A DNA stretch of 64,000 nt, from IMG/VR virus record IMGVR_UViG_3300027987_000212, positions 1-64,000 of that record, one strand, 5' to 3'. Numbering within the stretch: position 1 is the stretch's first letter; every line of letters begins with the position of its first letter. Shown here one piece after another: positions 1 through 7,665 of the stretch. The position numbers and the translations under genes are program-made. A model generated the notes under the pieces. The model had not been told where the DNA came from, did not search any database, and saw only the letters and a list, made by a program, of their open reading frames with translations. This DNA comes from a virus.

Positions 1-177
1 TACCGCCGCCCCGGCGAACGTGCGTGGTACTACACCCCAGAGCTCTGCAAAGTCGAAAGTGCGGAGTACGTACTGAAGCGCTACCAGCAAGCCGGGCTTG
101 AAGCAGAGCGATGCACCGCCGACGATGCGCGTAAAGACTTACGTCGTCGAGGACTACTAAAAGGCAAGAGACGATGA
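1..177 (+). CDS. C-terminal end of an unrecognised protein (5' truncated)
   Basis: An open frame enters from the left edge and runs 58 codons to TGA at 175-177. The visible part is basic and ends in an Arg/Lys-rich helix-like stretch (RKDLRRRGLLKGKRR). Its stop overlaps the next start as ATGA, the usual coupling in this gene block, which supports it as a real gene end. Too little is visible to assign a function. Confidence 0.6.
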   Translation, partial: YRRPGERAWYYTPELCKVESAEYVLKRYQQAGLEAERCTADDARKDLRRRGLLKGKRR

Positions 178-698
178 CCACAGTTACTGCACCTTTCAGT
201 ATTACAGAGCTCATCGAACAGCATCGAGTACAACGAGCAGTGCTGCCTGACGCCCTGTCTGCATTGATGCGGCTAGCGGTGGAGGACGTTCAATACCTCG
301 AGAAGCTACCTTGGGTCAGGCTAGACATGAGCTACTGGGTTCACACGTGGCCCGACACAAGTGACCGAGAAACGTGTACCATCTGCTGGGCTGGTGCCAT
401 GCTGATTCGTAGGGTTGCCAACTGGGAGGAGCACTTACCCAGCATCGGCCAGAACTCTCGCCTAAGCAACACGCTCAGGGCACTAGATGAAGCTCGGCGC
501 GGGAACATCGCACGCGCTCTGGCGTACCTGTCTCCGACTGGCTACGCGCCTACGAGTATGACCGAACAGCAACACAAGGCTGTACGTCAGGCAGGACACC
601 TAATCTCTACAACCCTACGCACTACGGAGGAGGGCTACCACGCTACTTGGTCTGACTACCTAGCTGCGGCTAACATCCTCGAAGCGGTAGGGCTGTAG
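174..698 (+). CDS. hypothetical protein, 174 aa
   Basis: ATG start coupled to the preceding stop by an ATGA overlap; the stop abuts the next start. Mostly helical in appearance, with a CTIC pair near residue 68 and a Trp/Tyr-rich middle segment. No signal peptide, membrane segment or known motif is visible. It opens the run of short co-directional genes at the left of the window, so an early or accessory role is inferred from position only. Confidence 0.7.
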   Translation: MTTVTAPFSITELIEQHRVQRAVLPDALSALMRLAVEDVQYLEKLPWVRLDMSYWVHTWPDTSDRETCTICWAGAMLIRRVANWEEHLPSIGQNSRLSNTLRALDEARRGNIARALAYLSPTGYAPTSMTEQQHKAVRQAGHLISTTLRTTEEGYHATWSDYLAAANILEAVGL

Positions 699-1076
699 AT
701 GCACACGCCTACCTGCCCCATCTGCGGCTCACCTCTAGCCGAAGGCATTCCAGGCGGCTGGTGTACGGGTCGCTACAAGAAGAACGTCCTCTGCAATTTC
801 ACCATCGGCGACGGTGAGCCCATGGAAGAAGCCATCGCGCGGTACCACCAGGAGGAAGCCGCGCGTCAACACGCAGCCAAGGTGCATGCGGCACTCCCCC
901 TAGCACACATGCTGGTAGTCGAAGCGGAGTCTTACGGGCTGCACATCGAGTACCTGCTCGAGTTAGTGCGCAAGCGCCTCCGCAGCATAGTACTGACTGA
1001 AGCCGCAGTGCACTCACTCTGTGCGCGGCTAAGGCTGCGAGACCAGCCACCTACAGGGGATAAGAGCAGCGAGTAA
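699..1076 (+). CDS. small zinc-ribbon protein, 125 aa
   Basis: The N-terminus carries CPICG at about residues 6-10, then WCTGR and a third Cys at about residue 32, a pattern like a treble-clef or zinc-ribbon fold. The rest is helical and rich in Ala, Glu, His and Arg. It starts directly after the previous stop. Zinc binding is inferred from Cys spacing; the partner, nucleic acid or protein, is unknown. Several other proteins in this block share the CxxC style without sharing sequence. Confidence 0.7.
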   Translation: MHTPTCPICGSPLAEGIPGGWCTGRYKKNVLCNFTIGDGEPMEEAIARYHQEEAARQHAAKVHAALPLAHMLVVEAESYGLHIEYLLELVRKRLRSIVLTEAAVHSLCARLRLRDQPPTGDKSSE

Positions 1077-1093
1077 CCTGCACGGAGGCACAA

Positions 1094-1312
1094 ATGGTTG
1101 TTGGAGAACTACGCGAATTGATTGCCGACCTAGCCGACGACGTCGAGGTTCGCCTCATGTATGACGAGGGCTACCCAAAACACAGCGAGGTACTGGGCAC
1201 CATCTGCCACACCGACCTGCCAGGTAAGGAAGACGAGCAAGAAGCCCTTTACCTCGTTGCTGGCGGTACGGAAGAATACGGGTTCAGAGACGCCTGGAAC
1301 TTGTGCTGCTGA
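1094..1312 (+). CDS. small acidic hypothetical protein, 72 aa
   Basis: ATG preceded by a GGAGG ribosome-binding site (in cacggaggcacaaATG). The N-terminal pattern VGELRELIADLADDVEVR resembles short acidic proteins common in phage and bacterial genomes, in which a helix is followed by a beta-strand segment. No catalytic residues are recognisable. The C-terminus overlaps the next predicted start by 10 bases. Confidence 0.65.
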   Translation: MVVGELRELIADLADDVEVRLMYDEGYPKHSEVLGTICHTDLPGKEDEQEALYLVAGGTEEYGFRDAWNLCC

Positions 1313-1698
1313 GCTGCAGCTGGCACACATGCCGGCATGGTACGATTCTTCTTCACTACTCCTGCCAAGCGCTGGTCAAAGCCGTCATCGAAAGCATCGA
1401 AGCCACCCAACAAGGAGAGGTGCGCCGACTCAAAGCTTGGTACCAGGCCAAGCTTGGTGCGCATGCGCGCCTCTCCAAGTGGATTCGGTGGGCTGTACCT
1501 AAACCGGAAGACCCGTCAGTACCTCACGGCAACGTGACGACGTCTGCCATCGAATCCGCCTACGACATCGGGGCACGCACCCTGCAACTCGCTCGCCTCA
1601 TCCGCGACATCGAGGGTAGCGAGGGCGTGTCCATAGATGCATCGGATTACCACGAGTTTTTGCAGTGGGTTCGTAAGCCACTACCGCCTCTATACTAG
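1303..1698 (+). CDS. hypothetical protein, up to 131 aa (start uncertain)
   Basis: The C-terminal two thirds looks like real protein: a helical KAVIESIEATQQGEVRRLK stretch, then an acidic domain ending HEFLQWVRKPLPPLY. The start is unclear. The longest form begins at a GTG inside the preceding gene, and its first about 25 residues (Cys/His-rich) look unlike the rest. Two other frames are also open across 1330-1530, so this short stretch should be treated with caution. Confidence 0.5.
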   Translation: MLLSCSWHTCRHGTILLHYSCQALVKAVIESIEATQQGEVRRLKAWYQAKLGAHARLSKWIRWAVPKPEDPSVPHGNVTTSAIESAYDIGARTLQLARLIRDIEGSEGVSIDASDYHEFLQWVRKPLPPLY

Positions 1699-1710
1699 GA
1701 GTCAACGAGT

Positions 1711-1884
1711 ATGGACGAGATAACCGTACGCATCCTCCGGGATGGGGCACTCTCACAGGTTACTGTGTACAAGAATGGTCGACCCCTCCTTCTGGTAGGC
1801 AGTGCGCAAATCCACAACCTACCTCTTACCGCGAGGGTAGTCATCGAAGCAGTTAACGAATTCATCCTTGCCGAGTCGAGGTAG
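1711..1884 (+). CDS. small hypothetical protein, 57 aa
   Basis: ATG at 1711 preceded by AGGAG with about 9 bases of spacing; 57 codons to TAG. The sequence reads as two beta-strand-like segments (EITVRILRDGALSQVTVYK and RPLLLVGSAQIHNL) followed by a helix (ARVVIEAVNEFILAESR). It sits immediately upstream of the seven-member paralog array and may be co-translated with it. No family recognised. Confidence 0.6.
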   Translation: MDEITVRILRDGALSQVTVYKNGRPLLLVGSAQIHNLPLTARVVIEAVNEFILAESR

Positions 1885-1890
1885 GGCATC

Positions 1891-2304
1891 ATGAACTACA
1901 CGAAACGAGAATGGGTCAAAGGAGCCAAGGTCCCTGTACTCATGCAGGGCGGCAAGATGTTGCCGTGGACCGTACAACAACCGGGACGCGCGTACGTCAC
2001 ACTGCTGCGCAAGGGCAGGCAGTTCAAAGTAGACCTACTCACCGGCAAGCCGCCCATAGCTTTTCAACTACAACCTTCAGAGGCCAAGGAATTCAGGTAC
2101 GGGGGTAGTGCAAACGTCCCAGTGCGCGCTTGGCCCACTGAGGTAGCTTATCTGCACGACGTGCAGCATGAATCGTACAGAGCCGCCATCTGCAACTACG
2201 TACAGCAGACAGGTTGTGTCGGCCTAACCCTGCCGCAACTGGCAACCATCGCCCTCACCCTGAAACTCACCCCAGACTTTGACCCCAAGAAAGTTGGTAG
2301 GTAA
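1891..2304 (+). CDS. paralog array copy 1: SH3/beta-barrel-like small protein, 137 aa
   Basis: First of seven diverged copies of one family. It shows the shared N-terminal signature (YTKREWVKGAKVPV), a middle strand pattern ending in a TG motif (VDLLTGK), the RAWPTEVAY signature at about residues 88-96, and a helical C-terminus (LTLPQLATIALTLKL). The strand spacing suggests an SH3/KOW-like barrel plus a helical tail; this is inference. The array is compact and early-type; function unknown. Confidence 0.75.
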   Translation: MNYTKREWVKGAKVPVLMQGGKMLPWTVQQPGRAYVTLLRKGRQFKVDLLTGKPPIAFQLQPSEAKEFRYGGSANVPVRAWPTEVAYLHDVQHESYRAAICNYVQQTGCVGLTLPQLATIALTLKLTPDFDPKKVGR

Positions 2305-2645
2305 TGCGATATACTAAGGAAGACTGGGTAGTAGGCAGCAAGGTCGTCGTACGTGCCAACAAACTCGGCTATGGGTACGTAGCACGCGTGGGAACAAAGT
2401 ACGTCGTCCTTCGCAGCGGCTTCAAAGTATTCGTCACGACAGGGCAAAGCCACGGCCTACACTTCTACCGAGTATGGCCTACGCTCGAGGCCTATCGCAC
2501 GGAGGTCCGCCGAGCCAAACTCCTGGATGAGCTGCGCGTCTACTTCAACTCCCATCAGCACGAGCCAGACGACCCTCCGCTCGAGTTGGTAGAAGAGCTG
2601 GCCAGGCTGCTCAACATCGTCGTCGTAGTGGAGGACCCGACATGA
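2304..2645 (+). CDS. paralog array copy 2, 113 aa
   Basis: Starts at the last base of the preceding stop. It carries all the family landmarks: YTKEDWVVGSKVVV at residues 3-16, YVVLRS, TTGQ near residue 48, YRVWPTLEAY near 55-64 and a C-terminal helix LELVEELARLLNI. It is shorter than copy 1 because the loop between the TG and WP motifs is reduced. Closest by eye to copy 3. Function unknown. Confidence 0.75.
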   Translation: MRYTKEDWVVGSKVVVRANKLGYGYVARVGTKYVVLRSGFKVFVTTGQSHGLHFYRVWPTLEAYRTEVRRAKLLDELRVYFNSHQHEPDDPPLELVEELARLLNIVVVVEDPT

Positions 2646-2977
2646 CACTCTACGCGAAGAAAGACTGGGTTGCGGGCGCCAAGGTAGTCGTGAGAGCGTA
2701 CCGTGAAGTACGCTTCAGCACCGTCGCCAGCATTGGCGCCAAATATGTGCAGATAACAGGCCACACACGAGTCTTGTGGAGTACAGGTCAAAACCCGAAA
2801 GCGCATGAGTACCAAGTGTGGCCCAGCCAAGACGCGTACCTAGCGCATATGCGAGCTGAGGACTTGTGGCATAAACTCAAAGCCTTCTTCAGTTCCTGGT
2901 CACCTAAGCCAATACCTCTCACAACGCTAGAGGAGGTCTCCAAACTCCTCGGCGTCAACACAGACACCACGGACTAG
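2642..2977 (+). CDS. paralog array copy 3, 111 aa
   Basis: ATGA overlap with copy 2. The landmarks are YAKKDWVAGAKVVV, KYVQITG, STGQ, YQVWPSQDAY and TTLEEVSKLLGV. Copies 2 and 3 share GAKVVVRA/GSKVVVRA and the TGQ motif, so they probably come from a relatively recent tandem duplication followed by rapid divergence. The C-terminal helix resembles a small three-helix element. Function unknown. Confidence 0.75.
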   Translation: MTLYAKKDWVAGAKVVVRAYREVRFSTVASIGAKYVQITGHTRVLWSTGQNPKAHEYQVWPSQDAYLAHMRAEDLWHKLKAFFSSWSPKPIPLTTLEEVSKLLGVNTDTTD

Positions 2978-2978
2978 A

Positions 2979-3362
2979 ATGGCGACTTACACAAGACAGG
3001 ATTGGCAAGTAGGTAAGTTAGTGCCTGCCGATACTTGGGAAACCGAGTTAACCTACTGGCGTGTGAAAAGCGTTGGTCGCCGCTACATCACATTGACTCG
3101 AGCCAAGCTCACCGTGCAGGTAGAGCTAACCACCGGCAAGCTGCGGGAAGACTGTGCGCCCAAGACATTCCGGGAGCGCGTAGAGTACCCGGCCCGTGTG
3201 TGGCCGACCAAAACAGCCTACAAAGCACACCGCTACCACACTGCGGTGAAATACGTCGTACGCTCGTACTTCCAAACCACGGGAGGTGCAGCCGCAACCC
3301 TCGAGCAGCTGCTAGCCGTTGCCAAAATCCTGAAGCTCCAACTCCCGAAAGCCCCAAAATGA
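2979..3362 (+). CDS. paralog array copy 4, 127 aa
   Basis: Starts one base after the stop of copy 3. Family landmarks: YTRQDWQVGKLVP, RRYITLTRA, LTTGKL, ARVWPTKTAY and LEQLLAVAKILKL. Like copy 1 it has a longer loop between the TG and WP motifs. The last bases overlap the next start as ATGA, giving translational coupling through the array. Function unknown. Confidence 0.75.
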   Translation: MATYTRQDWQVGKLVPADTWETELTYWRVKSVGRRYITLTRAKLTVQVELTTGKLREDCAPKTFRERVEYPARVWPTKTAYKAHRYHTAVKYVVRSYFQTTGGAAATLEQLLAVAKILKLQLPKAPK

Positions 3363-3706
3363 CTGCACCGTACAAGAAAGAAGACTGGGTAGTAGGTACA
3401 GGCGCACTCGTCCGGTATCACGACCGTGTTGGCGCCAAGATAGAGACTCGCATCATTGACCGGGTGGGCCGGCAATACGTCCACCTCGGGAATACCTACC
3501 GCGTAGAGATAGCCACCGGAGAGGACCCCAACAATCATGGCTTTCAAGCCTGGCCCAACGCAGACGCGTACGAGGCCTACAAGCACTTGAAACGACTCCA
3601 AAGCACTGTGCATAGGCACTTCTCCCGTACCTGGGCACGCGACCTAACCATAGGCCAAGCAGACGCCATCATCCAACTTCTGGGCATCGACATCGAAGGA
3701 GCATGA
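3359..3706 (+). CDS. paralog array copy 5, 115 aa
   Basis: The true start is taken as the ATG at 3359, which overlaps the previous stop (ATGA) and places the family signature YKKEDWVVG at the N-terminus. A longer open frame extends upstream but only as the shadow of copy 4. Other landmarks: RQYVHLGN, IATGED, FQAWPNADAY and a C-terminal ADAIIQLLGIDI helix. Function unknown. Confidence 0.75.
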   Translation: MTAPYKKEDWVVGTGALVRYHDRVGAKIETRIIDRVGRQYVHLGNTYRVEIATGEDPNNHGFQAWPNADAYEAYKHLKRLQSTVHRHFSRTWARDLTIGQADAIIQLLGIDIEGA

Positions 3707-4152
3707 GCATGACCCCCGAGAAAGTCATCGAAGTACTCGCTTCCCTCAAAGACACACTCCTATGCGAGCTGCTGGATGGGACACCACCAGAACAACTGGA
3801 TGCGGAGGACTACAAGAACAGCATCGAGTTCGTCTCCGAGGACAGGGCAATCCAACACTTCGCCTGGATGTGCGACGAGGCCACCAAACTAGTGCAGCAA
3901 GGTCGAATGGAAAAAGCCATGCGCTGGCTGGGATTCATCAATGGCGGCGTCTGGATGTGCGGCCTATTGACCCTGGACGAGGTGAAGCAGCTCAGCGCCC
4001 CGACACCTGTACCGACTACCACGCTTGACCAACCTGACCCAACCGGCATCCACCTCGTCGTGCACGAAGAGGTTGTACTGCCGGAACACCCCAATCTCGA
4101 AGCCATCAGTAAACTTGAGCTGACCTCAGAGATGGGCAAGAAAGATGACTAA
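3703..4152 (+). CDS. hypothetical protein, 149 aa, interrupting the paralog array
   Basis: ATGA overlap with copy 5. Not a member of the barrel family. The first about 90 residues are helical and acidic with a Trp/Met-rich patch (HFAWMCDEATKLVQQG; MRWLGFINGGVWMCG); a Pro/Thr linker (APTPVPTTT) then leads to an acidic tail. The protein has the look of a small helical partner protein. No family recognised. Confidence 0.7.
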   Translation: MSMTPEKVIEVLASLKDTLLCELLDGTPPEQLDAEDYKNSIEFVSEDRAIQHFAWMCDEATKLVQQGRMEKAMRWLGFINGGVWMCGLLTLDEVKQLSAPTPVPTTTLDQPDPTGIHLVVHEEVVLPEHPNLEAISKLELTSEMGKKDD

Positions 4153-4882
4153 CAGCAAGGACAAAAGGGCCGAGGGCATGCTCTACACGTCTTTCGTCGA
4201 ACGCGAGGGCGGCACTCCCGAGTATGCCTCAGCCGTGCGAGACACGCGCGCATACCTCTTCTTCAAATTGCGTAACATCGGGTTAGTCACTGGCAACTAC
4301 GAAGCGCCAAAGCTCACTGAGGCAGGTAAAGCGGTGTTCGGTAGTTGGTTGCTTCGTACTCCGCAGGACGAGTACATACCAATCCTCCCACACCTACTGA
4401 GTACTGTTCCTGAGCAAGAACACGCAGCAGCCCAACACCAAGTACTGTCCCAAGATACGAAGACTTCCCTCGTAAGCTCCACCCTTCCGCACCTGGAGGA
4501 AGAAGCCCGCGCACTCAACGCGAGCATCCCGAACACAGAGAAGTGCAGACTACTGGCTTGTGAAGAGGTGTTCGTTAACGACTTGGGGTTGAAGCGCGTA
4601 CTCGCATCGACCCAGTTCGGGGGTAACGCCTCGTGGGTAACTACGGGTAGACCCATCGAGAAGGTGAACAACGACGGAGAGACCGCTATGCTCACCTTCC
4701 CCTTCTTCTGGTTCTACTGGAGCGAGCTCACAGACAAACCGCCCTCTAGTCAACAAGTCCTGAAGCCCATCGTTGACTTCGACCCCAAGCCCAGCCAACC
4801 CCCAAGCAAGCTCAAGTTTCCCGATGAAGCACAAGAAGACCGACTGGAAGCTCAAGACGGTAGTACCTGTCGCCCACAATGA
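4145..4882 (+). CDS. hypothetical protein, 245 aa
   Basis: ATG within the end of the preceding gene. A helical N-terminal part (TRAYLFFKLRNIGLVTGNYEAPKLTEAGKAVF could suggest a winged-helix-like fold) is followed by a central helical region with ACEEVFVNDLGLKRVLAST and an aromatic stretch (FPFFWFYWSEL) near residue 185. The C-terminal tail is Pro/Lys-rich and overlaps the next paralog copy. No catalytic motif is recognisable. Confidence 0.65.
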   Translation: MTNSKDKRAEGMLYTSFVEREGGTPEYASAVRDTRAYLFFKLRNIGLVTGNYEAPKLTEAGKAVFGSWLLRTPQDEYIPILPHLLSTVPEQEHAAAQHQVLSQDTKTSLVSSTLPHLEEEARALNASIPNTEKCRLLACEEVFVNDLGLKRVLASTQFGGNASWVTTGRPIEKVNNDGETAMLTFPFFWFYWSELTDKPPSSQQVLKPIVDFDPKPSQPPSKLKFPDEAQEDRLEAQDGSTCRPQ

Positions 4883-5195
4883 GGTAGACCCGCCCGAAGA
4901 GCACGAGGTCACTGCCCTCAGTAGTACCTGCGCGCAAGTAGGGCCGTACACCGTACGGCTCCTCACGGGGCGGTCGACGGAAGAGCGTAGGTACAAGACC
5001 CCCAGTGGATACGCGCTGATACCAGCCTCGACTACTGCGTGGCCCTCCTGGGATGCGTACCGGGAGGACATGCTCCGGCGTAGGCTCAAGCTGCGGGTAC
5101 TTCGTTACTTGAACCACGCGTCCGACTCGCAGACAGTCTCGAGCAAAGAACTGCGCGCCATCATGGGCATCTTGCGCATACCAGAAGAACCTTGA
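4824..5195 (+). CDS. paralog array copy 6, 123 aa
   Basis: The ATG at 4824 puts the family signature HKKTDWKLKTVVPV at the N-terminus; it lies 59 bases inside the previous gene. The WV..G element is degenerate here, but the LLTGR motif, TAWPSWDAY and the C-terminal KELRAIMGILRI helix remain. A TTG start further upstream is possible but would add residues with no family match. Function unknown. Confidence 0.65.
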   Translation: MKHKKTDWKLKTVVPVAHNEVDPPEEHEVTALSSTCAQVGPYTVRLLTGRSTEERRYKTPSGYALIPASTTAWPSWDAYREDMLRRRLKLRVLRYLNHASDSQTVSSKELRAIMGILRIPEEP

Positions 5196-5198
5196 AGC

Positions 5199-5210
5199 GG
5201 GGATAAGTAC
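5199..5210 (+). promoter_or_regulatory. GATAAG-type motif upstream of paralog copy 7
   Basis: GGGGATAAGTAC lies between copies 6 and 7, about 30 bases before the next start. Closely related sequences stand at 22965-22976, 23762-23774, 32404-32416 and 1055-1067, in or just before short gaps ahead of plus-strand genes. A promoter or operator role is only inferred from recurrence and position. Confidence 0.35.
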
Positions 5211-5242
5211 TAAGGAGACAGGCTCCCAAGGAGAACAACGCA

Positions 5243-5605
5243 ATGCCATACGACAGGAAGAGCTGGGTAGTGGGGTCCACCATTCCCGTGCAGTACAGTG
5301 GGATGCTGTACGAACACAAGGTATCTCGAGTAAGCCTGAACTGCGTCATCATCGATGAGATGAAGCGGTACCTGACGGTGGACCTCAAGACCGGGAAGAG
5401 CAGCCCCGAAAGGCCACGAGTACGGGCGTGGCCCTCATGGGCGCACTACCGCCGATACCAGCGCACGGCCAAGATACGACAGCAACTAGTTCAACACTTC
5501 TCCGACGAGAAGACCACCGAATCCCCCACAATCTACGAACTGCTCGAAATCCTCCGTCTAGCGGGCTTGAAGGAAGAAAAGGACCCCGACGATGGCCGCC
5601 ACTAA
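5243..5605 (+). CDS. paralog array copy 7, 120 aa
   Basis: ATG preceded by AAGGAGAA with good spacing. Landmarks: YDRKSWVVGSTIPV, a strand segment with CVIIDE, LKTGKS, VRAWPSWAHY, and the C-terminal helix YELLEILRLAGL. WPSW is shared with copy 6, suggesting these two are nearest relatives. It has its own 47-base leader with the GATAAG motif, unlike the tightly overlapping copies 1-5. Function unknown. Confidence 0.75.
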   Translation: MPYDRKSWVVGSTIPVQYSGMLYEHKVSRVSLNCVIIDEMKRYLTVDLKTGKSSPERPRVRAWPSWAHYRRYQRTAKIRQQLVQHFSDEKTTESPTIYELLEILRLAGLKEEKDPDDGRH

Positions 5606-5786
5606 ACGACCTACAACCGTAGAGCGTGCAGCGATTGCGTGGTGGGAAGACAAGAGGCCCTGTGTGTTCACCCTAGACGAGCACTTAGCCAACCCCACCA
5701 TCAACACCACGACGGACTCAGAGAAGGAGCTCGCTCTGCGTGTGTCCTTGCTGGTACGCCTCAACCGCCCAGAGAAACGTCGATGA
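5592..5786 (+). CDS. hypothetical protein, 64 aa
   Basis: ATG inside the last codons of copy 7; ATGA overlap with the following gene. Small and mixed-charge, with AIAWWEDKRPCVFTLDEH in the first half and a helix-like acidic second half (DSEKELALRVSLLVRL). No motif or membrane segment. Supported mainly by tight overlaps on both sides. Confidence 0.6.
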   Translation: MAATKRPTTVERAAIAWWEDKRPCVFTLDEHLANPTINTTTDSEKELALRVSLLVRLNRPEKRR

Positions 5787-6016
5787 CCAAGAAAGAGAAG
5801 CGTCGACTAGCCAAAGCCTACGTTCTTCGCGTCGCGGCCGAGTCCCTCGAGCTCGACTTGGATAGTGGCGCGGAGTACCTCGATAGTGAGGACGAGGTCA
5901 TGTACCGACTGCGCTTGGATGAGCAAACCCTCCTTGCACGAACACTGCGCCGACGAGCTGCAAAGCTTGACGGCAAGGACTTCTTTCACAACGTCACCAA
6001 ACCAACTCAGGAGTAA
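5783..6016 (+). CDS. small charged helical protein, 77 aa
   Basis: ATG at 5783 in an ATGA overlap. Entirely helical in appearance, with a basic N-terminus (TKKEKRRLAKAYVLRVAAE), an acidic middle (LDLDSGAEYLDSEDEVMYR) and an Arg-rich tail. The alternating charge could suit a nucleic-acid or protein-binding helix bundle; no family recognised. Confidence 0.6.
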   Translation: MTKKEKRRLAKAYVLRVAAESLELDLDSGAEYLDSEDEVMYRLRLDEQTLLARTLRRRAAKLDGKDFFHNVTKPTQE

Positions 6017-6018
6017 CC

Positions 6019-6321
6019 ATGTACTGGATTGACCTCTTCGCCCTGTGGTTGGGTCGAAGCATCATGGCATTTGGCGTACTCGCCGTCTTTGCCCTTCTCG
6101 CAGAGAACGGACTCGACAAGATTCTACGCCGCTTTCAGATGTACAGCACGCTACTAGCTGCCATTCGTCTAGTGAGCAACGCAAAGCACCATGAGAAGGT
6201 ACAAAGAGAAGTAGCTCGAATGCGGGCACAACGACGTAAGTCCTCTGGTGCATCCATACGTTGGTTCGACGCTGAGGGAGAGGAGGTACCGTGTCCAGAC
6301 GAGCCAAAAGACAGAGCGTGA
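6019..6321 (+). CDS. small single-pass membrane protein, 100 aa
   Basis: Residues about 5-30 form one strongly hydrophobic helix (ALWLGRSIMAFGVLAVFALLA), followed by a long basic tail (KHHEKVQREVARMRAQRRK), so the tail probably faces the cytoplasm. Preceded by AGGAG. Such small early membrane proteins are common in phages, for example as superinfection or host-takeover factors, but nothing here fixes the role. Confidence 0.65.
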   Translation: MYWIDLFALWLGRSIMAFGVLAVFALLAENGLDKILRRFQMYSTLLAAIRLVSNAKHHEKVQREVARMRAQRRKSSGASIRWFDAEGEEVPCPDEPKDRA

Positions 6322-6668
6322 ACACTGCCCGTACCGGCTCCACAACGCGCAAAGCGGTGAGCACTATGTGTCGTTGGTGCGGACGAGCACTCAACACCCA
6401 CATGAACGCGTACTACTTCTCGTTCCGTGCGACCAACATGCCGGAGGTAGACCGCATCTTGTGTGCCGTCGCACACGCGGGTAAGCGCTACACAAACACC
6501 GGTGACTGGCGAGGGTATTCCCACGCTACTACTCCGGACCTCGTAGAGCCCATTCAGCTGGCTGCCGACATCGCAGGTCAAGCACTGCTGGATGCTCAAG
6601 TGAAGGTGAAGCAGCTTCGCAAAGAGGTCGCCCAACTCAAGAAGCAGCTCGCGAGTAAAGAGGACTAG
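6291..6668 (+). CDS. hypothetical Cys/coiled-coil protein, 125 aa
   Basis: GTG start at 6291 chosen because it follows a very strong GGAGAGGAGG ribosome-binding site; an ATG at 6366 is weaker. A CRWCG pair at about residues 27-31 suggests a zinc site, with a further Cys near residue 58. The last 35 residues form a charged coiled coil (DAQVKVKQLRKEVAQLKKQL). Could oligomerise; function unknown. Confidence 0.65.
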   Translation: MSRRAKRQSVNTARTGSTTRKAVSTMCRWCGRALNTHMNAYYFSFRATNMPEVDRILCAVAHAGKRYTNTGDWRGYSHATTPDLVEPIQLAADIAGQALLDAQVKVKQLRKEVAQLKKQLASKED

Positions 6669-7406
6669 ATGCCCAAACGACTAGACATAAACCTCGGACC
6701 ACACGGACACCTACAACCTTCGCTTGCAAACAACGAGGATGCCGAGATGACCGAACATCCCATACCAACCCAGTGCCCAGACTGCGGTAGGTCTACTTGC
6801 CCACGCCTTCCACCTACTTGCTTTACGCTCCCACTCAACGCCGCGTTCAAAGTATGCCTGACTACGCAGCGTGACGATGCACTAGAGCAAGTGGAGCGTT
6901 TGAAGGCACTCGTACAAACACTCGAGGAGCAGCTACCAAAAGTCGTAAGTGAGCCAACCGGTAATGACGACTACGATGAAGTCTGCAGCGTGTGTGGAGA
7001 AATCACCGCGGGCACGCACACCCCTCAACAGTGCCACGACGGTGCTATGCGCATTGCCGACGCAGCAATGTCACGTGCGGGGGAACTTGAGGAGGAAAAC
7101 ACGACACTACGAGAAAAGTTGTCGCTCGTCGCACTAAACTCAAGCACGCAGACAAAGAACGTCCTCGAAGAAGCGCGTACTGGCCCAATACACTCGTCAG
7201 ACGTAGGCACCCAAGTAAACACCGCACTGAAGGACTTACTAACACGTACGCGCCTAGCGCTGGCCGCCTGCTTGCCGGACAGTCACATGTACCTCATCAC
7301 TGAGTTCACCCAGTTCGAGCACCGCCTTCTCGATGTAGTGGCACTCGCGCAGTACTCACAAACTCTGCCAGTCAACCACTCGTCAGAGCCCAAGGAGCCA
7401 GAATGA
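6669..7406 (+). CDS. zinc-ribbon and coiled-coil protein, 245 aa
   Basis: Two Cys clusters are visible: CPDCGRSTC at about residues 36-44 and VCSVCGE at about 106-112 with a following Cys/His pair. They flank and precede coiled-coil segments (QRDDALEQVERLKALVQTLEEQ; AGELEEENTTLREKLSL). Starts right after the preceding stop. Likely an oligomeric zinc protein; no enzymatic motif. Related in style, though not in sequence, to the zinc proteins at 699 and 8671. Confidence 0.65.
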   Translation: MPKRLDINLGPHGHLQPSLANNEDAEMTEHPIPTQCPDCGRSTCPRLPPTCFTLPLNAAFKVCLTTQRDDALEQVERLKALVQTLEEQLPKVVSEPTGNDDYDEVCSVCGEITAGTHTPQQCHDGAMRIADAAMSRAGELEEENTTLREKLSLVALNSSTQTKNVLEEARTGPIHSSDVGTQVNTALKDLLTRTRLALAACLPDSHMYLITEFTQFEHRLLDVVALAQYSQTLPVNHSSEPKEPE

Positions 7407-7663
7407 CTGAAGGACCGCAACCACGTCTGACGCTCGACATCATCAACACTCTGGTACCCGAGCACAGCATCCTGCGCTACCAAGACAAGGTCATCTGCTC
7501 TGACGACAAGCGAGTAGGTGGCCTTCGCCACGAATTCGCCGACAAGGAATGGCGCTGCAAGCGCTGTGTACTTCTGGACCTGCTAGACGACTACCCTGTG
7601 CCAGAGTGGGCACAAGAAGCAGCGGTAGTGCTGCAAGTACGCTACGTAGGAAACGTGAGGTAA
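7403..7663 (+). CDS. hypothetical protein with Cys pair, 86 aa
   Basis: ATGA overlap with the preceding gene. Contains WRCKRCVLLDLLDDYPVPEWA near residues 50-69, where CKRC could bind zinc with another Cys near residue 33. The sequence is otherwise mixed. It directly precedes an HTH gene with a 2-base gap, so the two are probably translated together. Confidence 0.6.
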   Translation: MTEGPQPRLTLDIINTLVPEHSILRYQDKVICSDDKRVGGLRHEFADKEWRCKRCVLLDLLDDYPVPEWAQEAAVVLQVRYVGNVR

Positions 7664-7665
7664 CC

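Noticed and set aside
1161-1537. Two further plus frames (1161-1502 and 1337-1537)
   Set aside because: They overlap the preferred frame at 1303; neither gives a plausible domain after its first residues.
3035-3358. N-terminal extension of paralog copy 5
   Set aside because: The upstream frame is open only because it shadows copy 4; the family signature begins at the ATG 3359.
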